From: Favolaschia claudopus
Lineage: Eukaryota; Basidiomycota; Agaricomycetes; Agaricales; Mycenaceae
Direction: 5' to 3'
DNA length: 64,000 nt
NCBI GenBank assembly: GCA_037176885.1
Contig: JAWWNJ010000153.1
Coordinates: forward strand, 62,001 to 126,000
Positions 44,156 through 55,448 of the stretch are shown piece after piece; within the stretch, counting starts at the first letter, position 1, and every line of letters starts with the position of its first letter. A program made the position numbers and the translations under genes. The notes under the pieces are model-generated. The model did not search any database, was not told where the DNA came from, and saw nothing but the letters and a program-made list of their open reading frames with translations.

Positions 44156-46586
44156 CTCGGATATAGTTCCCAGTGGAGATTATGAACAAACCCTGCAAAT
44201 ATGTCGTCTGTCAAAAGTCGTTGTACGAATTATAAAATTTCGATGCCATGCTACATAAAGTACTTGTGAAGAGTACTTGTTTCACAAGTTCAAGCCACAT
44301 CGAACACGCGCGAGATTTGTCGTTTGATTGCCCATAGATATTGCCGCCATCTTGAAGACGGAGTACGAAGTCGAGAATGGTAGATGGAGGCAGAAAATCT
44401 AAAAGTGAAAGAGATCCGTGTTATTAACGAAAGACAGACCCGGGAAGGAAATTCAATATGACAACCATTCGGTTGATCAGACAGGAACGCCGCGGAATCG
44501 ATTATCGCAGTGGTAGGTAGGTAGTAGGTAGGAACTTCGCGGAACATCTAGTGGAAGACGAGATTGTGGAAGCTTCGAGATCTACCTAGTCATTCCTGTC
44601 GAGGGGATAAGAAATGTCGCATTACCGATCGTTAGACCGGCGAGCCTAAAGTCGGAGTCTGAGTCATCGGATATGCTGAGCCCCAAAGAGGAAGTCTGAA
44701 ATGGCTAGTGAGTTGAATCCAGTTGATGATCGAGCGAGTTTGAAAGATAGCTGTTTCCGCTACCAACGTCAATCGAACTGTCCAGGTCGACAGCACGAAA
44801 TCAGCACAAGGGACGACAATACTGGACCTTTACCTTCGAGAGGGCGAGGTAACGTGAATGTTGCGATTCGAAGCCTTGGTTGAGTTTGGTGTGCATAGTA
44901 GCGTCATTGAAGTTTCGTTTGCGTCTAAGAGTCAATTGCTTTGAAGAGTTTCAACTGGATCGAGTTGAAATTTTTGAGAACCCAGAGAAACGAGCGGAGC
45001 GGATGTTTCTTTGCGATTTTCCGCAGAGCGAGTAAGACGCAGCTTTGCAGATCTCCATGGTTTGAAACCGACGTGGATTTTTGGTCTCGTGTGGGGAAAG
45101 AAAGCGGAGAGCAATGTCCGAGATGGAAGAAGAAGACAAGGAGCACCGGGAGTTCCCGAAATGCTGATGGGTTACGGCATCAGTCTCTTGTCTTCCCCCA
45201 CAACGGCGACGGCGACATAGCTCTAGCGCTATAACGTCGGACAGCACAACACGATGTTAGCTGAATTGGATGAGGCTAGATGAAGGGGCTCGAGTGTGGA
45301 CACAGTAGAAAGGATGGAACGCACGCGGCAGAGGGTCACAGTGAGAGCATCTGTTTTTTCTCTGCAAAATCAATGAACGGCGAGGACGGGCATACTGCCA
45401 CTGGTCGTCTATCTCTTTTCTGTGTGTGACCCTCTGTTCTGCCATTCACAAGCTGACCCGATTGTTTCTACCGCCTGACCACAGTCTCTAAGTAATCCGC
45501 TGTTTTACTCATCTGATTCTTTCTTCAACGGCTCGTTTCGCTACTAGTACCTGGTAACCTTAGCCATCTCGTTGGATTCCTGCGGCAACTCGCACTACTC
45601 CCTCTCTTCGATTCCCTCATCCGTGGACTCAACGTGTCTCTGCTCTGCCTGCTCATAGAACGATATTACTAAACGACTATCTTCTTCTTGCGTCACGATG
45701 ATTACTCCACACACTGGCGTCGGACTGAAATTCCCCACGTTATCGTCTCTCGGCGCTGTTCGATCTGGCAGATCTCCCCGCCACCAGCACTGTCGAGACG
45801 TTCCTCGCAGTCTCGTACCTTGATAATCTCGCCGCTCGGCGTCAACAGCCAAATCCTGCGCAGGATTGTAACCCATCGTTCCAACGCACAATAACTCGCT
45901 CCCTTCTCGCAGTCCAACTTTAATGGCCATGTGTACGTTGAACTCTCCACTCCGATATTTATTTTCCTTCTCTTACATGTGCTCTAGCTTCCGCCGCTCA
46001 AATTTGACTCAGCTGCGCCCCCATCGTGCCTCCCCAAATCCACCGACGCTCTGCCGGCGCCACTGCACGCCGCCAGATTCAGTGATTATGCACATTACTT
46101 CTCCGAATCATCATCTCTTAGCATGTCAATTCGGTGTGTCTGATTGGACAAATTACAGCGAGCTTTTATATGGCTGTCCTGCTTCGCGTGGTTGGATGCA
46201 CACCCATCTGTCCTTTCCATTGGGCAAGCATCATACGAGGGTTCCAACCGGTCTAATGAACTCAACGCGAGCGCGGAGTCCCTTGATAAACAGACTAGGA
46301 CTTCCTTGTATGACTTTCGAGATGGTATGGAAGGTTATTTCTCCGATGTATTTCCCCACGCCATGTCTCCCATTACTTCTATTTCGAGCGTCACTGATTC
46401 CGCATCCCACAGCGGAAACTTGACAGACAGATGCACCCAATAGATCATGATCCTGATTGACACCGTTACGCTCGACGACGAAGAGAAGGAGCAACCGAAA
46501 TACTCATGCATAAATACCGGCTTCGTTCCATAGCCCTCCCTTCTTTGAACAGCGTTATGTTCCTCCGTCGTGGACTTTCCCTGCCT
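44156..46586. other. No gene recognised upstream of the DUF6534-like gene
   Basis: Short open frames only. A segment around 45,100-45,260 is similar to 61,600-61,760 and includes the GTTACGGCATCAG motif at 45171-45183. Confidence 0.4.
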
Positions 46587-47281
46587 ATGCCGATTGTTCC
46601 CCGGGGAAGTCTCATCCCCCTCGACAACATCCTCGGGACGTGGCTCATTGGCCTCATTCTCTCTTCAGTGTCAGTTGTTTTTCGCACATCAAGCCTCCCC
46701 TGTCAGGCACTGTCAAATGTCCCACTGACGAGAAATTCAGACTGTATGGTATCACTTGCCTTCAAGTGTATCTTTACTTCACAAAATCTTGTTCGCGCGA
46801 TCGGACGATCTTGAAGGCGTTTGTAAGAATCCAACCATCGGAAACCTGTGACGAGAGGCATACCCTGACGATACTATTTAGGTCATTGGTCTATTCACAT
46901 TGGATACCTTTCACCTTTCTCTGGTTTCCCACTCAATCTATTCCGTGGTGGTTACAAATTTCGGGGACTACGTTCAGCTGGGAATGATACCTTGGTGAAC
47001 CTCACTGATTTGAAAATTTCATCCGATGAATTCCCATTGAAATTTCCGTCCTTTTTGTAGGAGTCTTCTGGTGAATCCTCGGGACATTGACTCCCTTGAT
47101 TGCGACTGAAATTGATTATTTGATAGCTACAGACCGTCTTTGGAAGTACGTGTCAGGTTGTTCCTTGCAACAGTCGCCAGGTCTGAATATCATACGCTCT
47201 CAGGCTTCTTGAGCGCAAACGTCCGCCTCTTCTATGCGTGGAGAATCTACATCATCTCGAATAAATTTCTGCTCCTTCCAG
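46587..47281 (+). CDS. DUF6534-like integral membrane protein, 5' part (split by retrotransposon)
   Basis: Exons are 46587-46669, 46741-46822, 46882-46994, 47061-47070, 47133-47145 and 47204-47281, all GT-AG and in frame. They encode LDNILGTWLIGLILSSV, LYGITCLQVYLYF, LDTFHLSLVSHSIYSVVVTNFG and NVRLFYAWRIYIIS, the first transmembrane helices of the mushroom DUF6534 family, whose function is unknown. In-frame ATGs at 46506 and 46557 are alternative starts. A TATA-like CATAAATA lies at about 46508, which argues for 46557 or 46587. Two exons are only 10 and 13 nt. The next intron donor (GTGTGAT at 47282) is followed after 7 nt by the LTR element. The rest of the gene continues at 58,257. Confidence 0.7.
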
Positions 47282-47283
47282 GT

Positions 47284-47288
47284 GTGAT
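47284..47288 (+). repeat. Target site duplication GTGAT, left copy
   Basis: GTGAT directly before the 5' LTR, repeated at 58252-58256 directly after the 3' LTR. Five bases is usual for Ty3/Gypsy integrase. Confidence 0.9.
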
Positions 47289-47471
47289 TGTTAGGATGGG
47301 TCGATGCCGAGAGTAACGGCACGGCCATCAATCAGTATTAATACACACGACGTGGACAAATAGCGGTAACTTTACTCTTACACTTGTACCACTACGTCTA
47401 CCTCTGCAAAATCACCATAGTTTGTGACGGTTTACTCGTGGTAACAGTAAGACCTCAGTAAGTTCTTAACA
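47289..47471 (+). repeat. 5' LTR (183 bp)
   Basis: Starts TGTTAGGATGGG and ends AAGTTCTTAACA. Identical to 58069-58251 except position 47354. Sequence after it (CTTTTTTAAACCCC) does not begin with TGG, so no ordinary tRNA primer site is evident. Confidence 0.93.
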
Positions 47472-47549
47472 CTTTTTTAAACCCCACAACTAGTGTGGCA
47501 AAGTTATTATTCAATACATATTCAATAACTGTAAATCGCGGTTTATTCA

Positions 47550-50500
47550 ATGGGTACTAAACGAAAACAAGCTCGAAAGCTTTCGCAACGGCGTACTCAG
47601 CCGGCGCGTAGGGTGAATCAGACGAGTGCTGCAAGTGCCGTCGTCGAGCCGATTCAGTCGGGTAGTAGTCCACCGCGAGATCAGTTATTGATCCCGCCCG
47701 ATCGTACGCCATCGGCGGGGTCGACCGATCTTCTTCACTTGAATTCAAGTCCATTGTCCCCAATCGTATCTGATGACCGAGCGCGATCGCCGCCAAAGCA
47801 TCACATGAAGTCCTCAAGCCCCGCTCAAAGCAGTGAGCATGAGAACTTGACTGAGGCGGTCAGAGCGGCTCGTCGAGCTGAAAAGAGTCGACGCAATCGA
47901 TCAGATTCGATCGAGTCAGCGGAATTGAAGATTGCAGCCACGAAGAGTATGCAGGATTTGAGGCCACCGCCTGAGGGCAGCGACCATGGATCAGAGAAAG
48001 ATACGTGGCGCGATAGTCGAATTCTTCGTGCCGCTCGTGAGGCACTAGCGCGCGAGCGACAAGCGCATGAAACTTCAATTGAATTTCGTCGTCGGCATGC
48101 CGCATCGCAACGAGCAGAGAGAGGCATGCGTCAGGTGCGCGTGAAAGAAGACCATGAGCTCGCTGAGGAGATTCAATGGCAGTTGCTGCAAGAAGAGGAG
48201 GATCGTCAGTTAGCACGGCAGCTTGCTGCTCAGGAACGCGAACGTACGCGCGAGATTGAAGAAGAGACCGCTAGACTTGTTTGTCGAATGGAGGAACGTG
48301 AGATGAGAGAATTAGCCCGCCGTGTCAACAGTTTGTCGGAGGGCCATAGGTCAGAAGCTGGAGAGGACGGCGGGATCCTAGAGAGGAACACGCCAGATTA
48401 TCTGCCAGTGTATACGCCGGCAAACACGCCTGCAGACACCCACGAATGTCCGTTTGATGCAGATCGAGAGCGCAAAGAACTTGATGCGCTTAAAGCGAAG
48501 AAACCCAGAGTGGTTGTGGAAGAAGTCAGCGAATCGGACGAGGAGCCTGAGGTCCCGTCGGCAACGCCATCGTTGAAGGATCGTATCATCCTACAGAAAT
48601 TCCGTGAAGCAGACTTACGCGCTGCCGGATGTTCAGGGATTAAGGATCAAGGAATTAGATGGGATGCTGCAGGGAATGTTGTTGACGCACGAGAATATGG
48701 GCCATTGCCTAGTGGATTTGCTGGGAAATCTTTCACCTCGCGCGAAGGCGGGGACAATCCACGACGATCATACACTGAAGTTAAGCATGAAAGTGAGTCT
48801 TTGTCATCGCCGTGGCACAACTCCTCGAAAGGAGAAAGAACACGCACGTCTAAAGGGACGGAACGAAGTATCAAAGTGGAAGAAATTTCGCGCGGAGCAT
48901 CGGCACTGAAGTCGAGTAAGGCGAGCGGGGAGCGTCGGTCTAAGGAGACCTCATTTAGTAGCGCGACCACATGGTCATCGCGAGTGCCTCCCCCTCCGCC
49001 CCCACCGTCTCCACCGTCGAGTTCGGGAGACGATTCGAGTGATTCTGAAGACGGAAGTGTGAAGCTTAGTCCGGCTGATACGAGTTTAGCAAGGAGTTCC
49101 GCTAAGAGCGACGAAGCCTCAGTTTGTGGTAAGAACTCATATTCAGATATATGTACCTAAGAGCGACGAACTACTACTTGTTAGCGAGGATAACAATATG
49201 TACAGCTAGATAACTTACGCCTCAGTTTGTGGTAAGAACTGAGGCGTGTTTGTTTACACTACTATGTATATAGGACCTGCGAAACAAATAAAGGAAAAGT
49301 ATAGACAACAAACCCCTGACGGCTTTACTCTTCACAGGAAGTTCTACTTCAGACGACGACGATAGTGACGATGATAGCTCGTGGGATAAGAGCCCGGAGG
49401 AGTTGATCTCGGAGATTTCGCGAGAGCGGAAACACACGCACAAGGGAAAGGTGCATACTGGAGGAGATCCACCATCGGACTCCGGTGATTCGTCGTCCAG
49501 TACGGACAGTTCATCGTCGTCATCATCGGACAGTGAAAGTAGCAAAGGTCCGTCGCATACTCCGCGACGGTACCCAAATGAATCAGAGCGGGCGTACAAA
49601 CGGCGCCGCAAACGGAACAGTCGAAAACGCAAACGACGGAATGCGAAAAAAGCGCGCGACTTTCATTTGTACGAAGCGGGAGACCCGTATTTAGCAGGAG
49701 TGCCGCTGAAACAAATGAAAAGATGGAGGTTGTCACTGCATGCTCCGTTTATTGCGTTTTATAATCGAACGCTTAAGAAAGCCAACCCACCTGCAGCACT
49801 TTTCGATATTCATCGAAGTATACGAATACCGACGCCGGATAAATATTCCGGTAGCAAGGACATTAAAGTTTTTGAGCAACATATACAAGGCCTGTGTCAA
49901 TGGATGCAGGTTAGTGGGCTTGGTGGAAAGCGTTACAATGATCACCGCATGAATCTGCACAGTTTTTATTTGACGGGTGCAGCGAAAGAGTGGTATGATA
50001 CCACTGTGAATGGAATCAATCGCCCGAAGAAGAATTGGACGCATCTTGAACTGATTTTGGGGCTGTTTGATCGATTTATCGATAATACTTGCGTTCAGGA
50101 AGCCACTGAACAATTCTGGTCGACGAAATTCTCGCCAGAAATAGGCGTAACCGGGTTCTACAACGAGTTGATGACCTGCGCCAATCGGATGATTAAACGT
50201 CCCGATTCCTATACGTTCAAAAATCAGTTTATGGGACGGTTGCCGGGGGCAATGGTTGATTTCTTGGTGGCCCGCAATATGTCGGCGGAACTATGCAGCA
50301 TTAAGCAATTGTTGGAATGTGCACTGAATTATGAGTGGCAGGATGGTCTCAAGAAGAGATATAAAAACAAGCGGGCAGCAGAACGGAATGCTGTTACTGC
50401 TACGAGCTCCATTAAGCCTAGTGGGTCACAGAAGAAAGAGCCGTCCAAGGAAGCTGCTAAGATGATGCGGCGAGAGGATGAGGCGAAAAAGCGAGTGTTT

Positions 50501-51643
50501 AAGTTTGTGCGCCGCGATGGAAATAAACCGTCGGGAAGTCAATCCCGGCCTAAAGGCCGTGATGGGGGAGGAAATGTGAAGAAAACGATACAATGCTATC
50601 GTTGTAAAGGTCCCCATTATGAGAGAGATTGTCCAGAGGAGAAAGTATACGCACAGCGGGATATTGTCAATGACAATTCGGATGAAGAGTCGGATGAGGG
50701 AGAAAATCCCGCCAAGAAGGCGCCATCCGAGCAGTTGCGGGAAGCGCATGAAGATGATGCGTGGTCGTCTGAAGGAGAATATACGCTGCAGGCGTTCAGT
50801 GACTATTCATTGAGTGATAGTGAGGAGCGGTGTGCGCAAATAAACGAAGAAGGGTATCCAGATCTGCTGGATGATGATTCCGACTACGCGGACGATGAGA
50901 GCGAGTGGGAACGTCCGGTAAAGCGGGGACGGAGACCGATTCCGCAGCCGGATGGGTTGTTTAAAGTCTGTGACGACTGGTCGGAGGATGAGTTTATTGG
51001 CGACGAGGAGCTGGAAAAGGTTGCACGAGAAATGGCCGGCCATATTCTGTGGCAAAGAGACACGAAAGAGGTAGAAGAATATTTATTCGCTACTGGGGAA
51101 CGTACGTCATTGTCACAACGAGAGAGTGGCCCACGGAAACGCACTGTGTTTTTGAAGAAATCCCATACACCGCGTCCGCGACCCGCGAGAACGAAAGCAG
51201 AGAATTTCTGTTTAACTGCGTATGTCACGGTGAACGGCCACAAGGCGTTCGCGTTATTCGACTCTGGATGCACAACGGACACTTGCAGCCCTGATTTCGC
51301 GCGAGTGGCTAATTTGAAAGTGTTTCCTATTGAGTCGGCGATTACGCTGCAGTTGGGTACTGCGGGAAGTAGGTCGAAGATTAATTTTGGTACAAATGCG
51401 ACGATTCAATATGGAGAGAATCAGTCCTGGGAGTACATGGACATTGTGAATTTGGACCGGTTCGATGTGATTATTGGAACGAAATACATGCGAAAGCATG
51501 GAATTAGTCTAGATTTCGAACGAAACGTTATAAAAATTAAAGGTAAAGCGGCAGCAACGCTTACCGCCATGGATGAAGCAGCAGAAGTGGAGCGACGCAA
51601 CGCTGCTCGGTATGCTGCGAGAGACGAGAAGCCTCGCGAATGA
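47550..51643 (+). CDS. gag-pro: Retrotransposon Gag-protease polyprotein (spliced, 1,294 aa)
   Basis: Exons 47550-49128 and 49338-51643 join in phase 1 across a 209-nt GT-AG intron. Without splicing, the first frame stops at 49158-49160. The first ~526 residues are a basic, charged N-terminal region with a long Arg/Glu-rich segment and a Pro-rich stretch. Exon 2 holds a Ser/Asp-rich region and the Gag capsid-type domain (FEQHIQGLCQWM, GAAKEWYD, FWSTKFSPEIGVTGFYNEL). Next come a zinc knuckle CYRCKGPHYERDC, one residue shorter than the usual CX2CX4HX4C, and a retroviral-type aspartic protease with FDSGCTT and DVIIGTKYMRKH. The frame ends at UGA 51641-51643, and Pol continues in the same frame. 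Capsid assembly, RNA binding and polyprotein cleavage are the expected roles. Confidence 0.85.
49129..49337 (+). other. Gag intron with duplicated donor inside a hairpin
   Basis: Donor G|GTAAGAACT at 49129, acceptor TTCACAG at 49331-49337. The sequence CCTCAGTTTGTGGTAAGAACT occurs twice, at 49118-49138 and about 49220-49240. The second copy lies in a perfect hairpin, 11-bp stem ACGCCTCAGTT/AACTGAGGCGT at 49217-49247 with a 9-nt loop holding GGTAAG. Confidence 0.65.
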
Positions 51644-54600
51644 CGACCCGTCACCGAGAGAGCGACGGCCTCATCGGTGAAGGTGGAGCCGTCACACACA
51701 GTAAGGTCGACAAGGAAGGGGACGGTGACGGTTGAGGAGTGCGAGGACGAGGATGACGGGGAAGTCTATAAGTCTATGGGCGATATTCCAGTATTTATTG
51801 AAGAAACTGGAGATATCCTGTCGAAAGACGGGGAAACGTATGGAGAATTACTTCAAGAGTTCTCCCGGGCGAAGTTCCCACATATCCATGGCGCCAAGCC
51901 GCGAATACCGACAACCATACCATCACCAGTTGTCGCAGCCCATATAGAGTCAACTCCGGTCAAATTGACAGAGGAGATGGCTCAACGAGTTACAGAGGTG
52001 TTTCAGGCAGCTGTAGAACAGCAATTGAAAGAAATTAATGCCGGGAGCGTGGAATACACAGAAGAGGACATTCCACAGTTGGTGGAACGATGGATGGAAC
52101 TTAGTGTGGATATCATGTCTGGAGTTCCTGAGAAAATGCCGCCACTCCGAGCCGTAAATCATCGAATTCCATTAATTGATGATAAAAAGGTGTACAATTA
52201 CCACCTTCCCCGGTGTCCAGACGCCATGAAAGAACAGTTGATTGACAAGATCAATAAGTATGTGCGCGCTGGGTGGTGGGAAGCCGTACAGACGAACCAG
52301 GCGGCTCCCATGCTTTGTATTCCAAAGAAAACTGGATTGTTGCGAACAGCTATCGACTGTCGCAAACGGAATGAGAACACACTTAAGGATGTAACACCAT
52401 TCCCTGACCAGGATCAAATCCGGTTGGATTGTGCCCGGGCTAAATATCGATCGAAAATTGATATGTCGGACGCGTACGAACAAATTCGAATTATTGGTGA
52501 GGATGTGTGGAAGACGGCGTTCGCGACCGTGTATGGCACGTTTCTCAGCCACACGATGCAGATAGGTGATTGCAACGCACCTGCGACATTTCAGCGGATT
52601 ATGACAATGGTATTCCAAGAATTCATTGGACGATTCGTTCACGTTTATCTGGACGATATTTTCATATACTCAAACTCGATTGCGGAACATGAGGTTCACC
52701 TCGGAAAAGTTTTTGATACACTCCGGAAAAATTCGTTTTATTTGAAGCGAGAGAAGTGTGATTTATATTCGAAGAAGATGGACTGCCTGGGTCACCTTAT
52801 TGACGATAAAGGACTCCACGCGGACGCTGATAAAATGCAGCGAATTCGCGAGTGGCGAGAGCCCCGTAACTACCATGACATTCAGCGATTTCTGGGACTC
52901 GTGCAATATTTGGCGCAATTCTTACCGGATATTAGTTCATATACATCTCCGTTGGCAGGGATCACCAAGAACGGAGCTCCCTTTGCGTGGAGACCGATAC
53001 ATCAATCATGTTTTGAGAACATAAAAAATATATGTTGCAGGACAGCGATACTGCGTCCGATAGACCCACGGAGCGCTGAACCGATCTGGGTTATATGCGA
53101 TGCATCAGTGTCTGGGGTTGGAGCGATGTATGGACAAGGTCCTACCTGGCAAACTTGTAGACCTGCCGGGTTTATGTCGAAGAAGTTCACTTCGGCCCAA
53201 CACAATTATCGGGTGTTTGAACAAGAGACACTCGCGATACTTGAAGCACTGCTCAAGTGGGAGGACAAGTTAGTAGGGTATCGAATTCATGTGGTAACAG
53301 ACCACAAATCATTGGAGTTCTTCCAGACCCAACGTCGATTAAATCATCGACAGACGCGATGGATGGAGTACCTATCGCGCTTTGACTTTGATATTCGGTA
53401 TATCAAAGGGGAACTAAATAAGGGAGCGGATTGCCTGTCTCGTTATTATGAGAATGACGATTGGGAGGAGCAGCACGATGCTCACCACTATGTCAATGCC
53501 GACATAAGACTTGATCCAGAACTGGAGGATCTCCCGCTGGATCGAAAGGAGGAGATTGAGCAAGCTGCGAGAATGGAAGAGCAATTTAATGAATTGCGAC
53601 GTAGTAGTCGCCTCAAAGAACAGGTGGAAGAACGCACCAGCGAAGCGAAGCAGCTTGATCAAAGCGCTCACCCGGAAGTTTCGCTTGAACGGGAGAGCCT
53701 TGTCGGACTCCCCCATAACACGATTGCGGCCGATGACCCAACCGTCGTGCACTCGCGGTCTCGTACGGAAGGCGGGACAAACGCACCTACGATGGATGAT
53801 AAATGGCTGCCGATAATTCGAAATGAATATGTGAATGACAAATTATTCGGAAAAGTCGTTAGCGAGCCCGATAAATTCAAAATGTTTAAAGTGCGCGATG
53901 GATTACTGTATACACGGAATCGTGGAGGTGAAGAGGTGTTGTGTATCTCTAACGCCCGAATGGGGGAGCAACTGCTCAGGGGCCTGCTGATAGAGCAGGC
54001 ACATTTAACGCTTGGCCATTTTGGACCGCAACGAACCGGAGATTACTTACGGCGGTGGTACTGGTGGCCAGGAATTTCCAAGGAGGTTCATAAGTTTTGC
54101 GATGGGTGTGGAGGATGTAATACCGGAAAGGACTCGACGGCGCCGCCGGCGGGAAAATTGCACTCATTACCCATCCCGAGTAAGCCTTGGGAGTCGATAT
54201 CAATGGACTTCTTAGGACCGTTTCCCAAATCAAATGGGTTTGATTATGTGTGGGTGATAATGTGCAGACTTACGAGCGAGGTGCATTTAGTGCCTACAAC
54301 GACCACTGTAAAAGCCACAGAGTTGGCACGAATATACGTCCGTGAAGTCGTTAGATTACACGGGTTGCCACGGTCGATTGTTTGCGATCGTGACCCAAAA
54401 TTTACGTCCGCGTTCTGGCGAGAAGTGCACCGATTGCTTGGGGCCAAACTGTTAATGTCAACGGCGTTTCACCCGCAGACGGATGGTGCAACAGAACGTG
54501 TCAATCGATCGATTGGCCAGATCTTACGAATCATTGTTAGTCCAGATCAGAAAGACTGGGAAGAAAAACTACCGTTAGTGGAGTTTGCAATAAATTCCAG

Positions 54601-55285
54601 CATAAATGCCTCGTCGGGTTTTGCCCCGTTCGAACTCACTCGAGGGTATATGCCACAAATGGTGGTTGACTTAGGTGAACGGGTAAAAGCGACCAGAGGA
54701 GTGCGAGTGTTCGCTGAAACAGCCATGCAACATTTAGCGGAAGCTCACGATGCGATAATCGCGTCAAGAGTATTCTCGACTGTGCAGGCGAATCGGAAAC
54801 GTGGAGAAGAGCCAAATATCCAGACCGGAGACCTGGTTTACCTATCCACCAAGAATTTAGCGTTACCGAAAGGAAGAGCTAAGAAGTTACTGCCACGATT
54901 TATCGGGCCGTACCGAGTGCAAAAGGCGCTACCTGAGTGTTCAGATTATGAATTGGAGTTGCCAGAAGTATTGGCTGCACGCCGTGTGCATAATAGGTTT
55001 CATGTCAGCTTATTGAGACCGTATATGGAAAATTGCGATTCGCTGTTCCCAAACAGAAATCACCCGGCCGAATATGACTTTGGCGCACCTACCGAAGATG
55101 AATGGTTGGTCGACTGCATTGTAGCGCATCGGTGGATCGATAACCGCGTGGAATTCCACGTGCGATGGAATCTTGGGGATACCACCTGGGAGACATTTGA
55201 CAACGTCAAGCTACTTGAGGCGTTAGACAATTATTTTGCTTTGCACGGCGTAAAGCGCTGGCAGAGTCTACCACGGAAACGGTAG
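51644..55285 (+). CDS. pol: Retrotransposon Pol: RT, RNase H, integrase, chromodomain
   Basis: It is open in the Gag frame from directly after the UGA. The first in-frame ATG is only at 51776, so readthrough of UGA-C into a Gag-Pol fusion is the likely expression route. Numbered from 51677: reverse transcriptase (MLCIPKKTGLLRTAIDCRKRN, DMSDAYEQI, catalytic YLDD at 324-327). Then RNase H (CDAS, Asp near 475, and TDHKSLEFF), the integrase zinc finger (HLTLGH...CGGC) and the integrase core with its first Asp near 844, then CDRDPKFTS and HPQTDGATERVNR supplying Asp and Glu. A C-terminal chromodomain follows (residues ~1140-1195, VEFHVRWNLGDTTWE). All catalytic residues are present. The chromodomain normally directs integration to modified chromatin. 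Confidence 0.92.
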   Translation, partial: RPVTERATASSVKVEPSHTVRSTRKGTVTVEECEDEDDGEVYKSMGDIPVFIEETGDILSKDGETYGELLQEFSRAKFPHIHGAKPRIPTTIPSPVVAAHIESTPVKLTEEMAQRVTEVFQAAVEQQLKEINAGSVEYTEEDIPQLVERWMELSVDIMSGVPEKMPPLRAVNHRIPLIDDKKVYNYHLPRCPDAMKEQLIDKINKYVRAGWWEAVQTNQAAPMLCIPKKTGLLRTAIDCRKRNENTLKDVTPFPDQDQIRLDCARAKYRSKIDMSDAYEQIRIIGEDVWKTAFATVYGTFLSHTMQIGDCNAPATFQRIMTMVFQEFIGRFVHVYLDDIFIYSNSIAEHEVHLGKVFDTLRKNSFYLKREKCDLYSKKMDCLGHLIDDKGLHADADKMQRIREWREPRNYHDIQRFLGLVQYLAQFLPDISSYTSPLAGITKNGAPFAWRPIHQSCFENIKNICCRTAILRPIDPRSAEPIWVICDASVSGVGAMYGQGPTWQTCRPAGFMSKKFTSAQHNYRVFEQETLAILEALLKWEDKLVGYRIHVVTDHKSLEFFQTQRRLNHRQTRWMEYLSRFDFDIRYIKGELNKGADCLSRYYENDDWEEQHDAHHYVNADIRLDPELEDLPLDRKEEIEQAARMEEQFNELRRSSRLKEQVEERTSEAKQLDQSAHPEVSLERESLVGLPHNTIAADDPTVVHSRSRTEGGTNAPTMDDKWLPIIRNEYVNDKLFGKVVSEPDKFKMFKVRDGLLYTRNRGGEEVLCISNARMGEQLLRGLLIEQAHLTLGHFGPQRTGDYLRRWYWWPGISKEVHKFCDGCGGCNTGKDSTAPPAGKLHSLPIPSKPWESISMDFLGPFPKSNGFDYVWVIMCRLTSEVHLVPTTTTVKATELARIYVREVVRLHGLPRSIVCDRDPKFTSAFWREVHRLLGAKLLMSTAFHPQTDGATERVNRSIGQILRIIVSPDQKDWEEKLPLVEFAINSSINASSGFAPFELTRGYMPQMVVDLGERVKATRGVRVFAETAMQHLAEAHDAIIASRVFSTVQANRKRGEEPNIQTGDLVYLSTKNLALPKGRAKKLLPRFIGPYRVQKALPECSDYELELPEVLAARRVHNRFHVSLLRPYMENCDSLFPNRNHPAEYDFGAPTEDEWLVDCIVAHRWIDNRVEFHVRWNLGDTTWETFDNVKLLEALDNYFALHGVKRWQSLPRKR

Positions 55286-55448
55286 ACCGGAAAGAGGTAA
55301 GTCGAAATGACACACCGGAAAATATTGATTCCGCGGAAGCGAAGAGCGGGGTATCCCGATAAGGTTGACGTGGGAAACGCCAACCGCACTTAAAGCGAAC
55401 GAAATCATCGTCGCAGTAAATTTTTCTCTTCTTCCTTTCCCCCTCACT

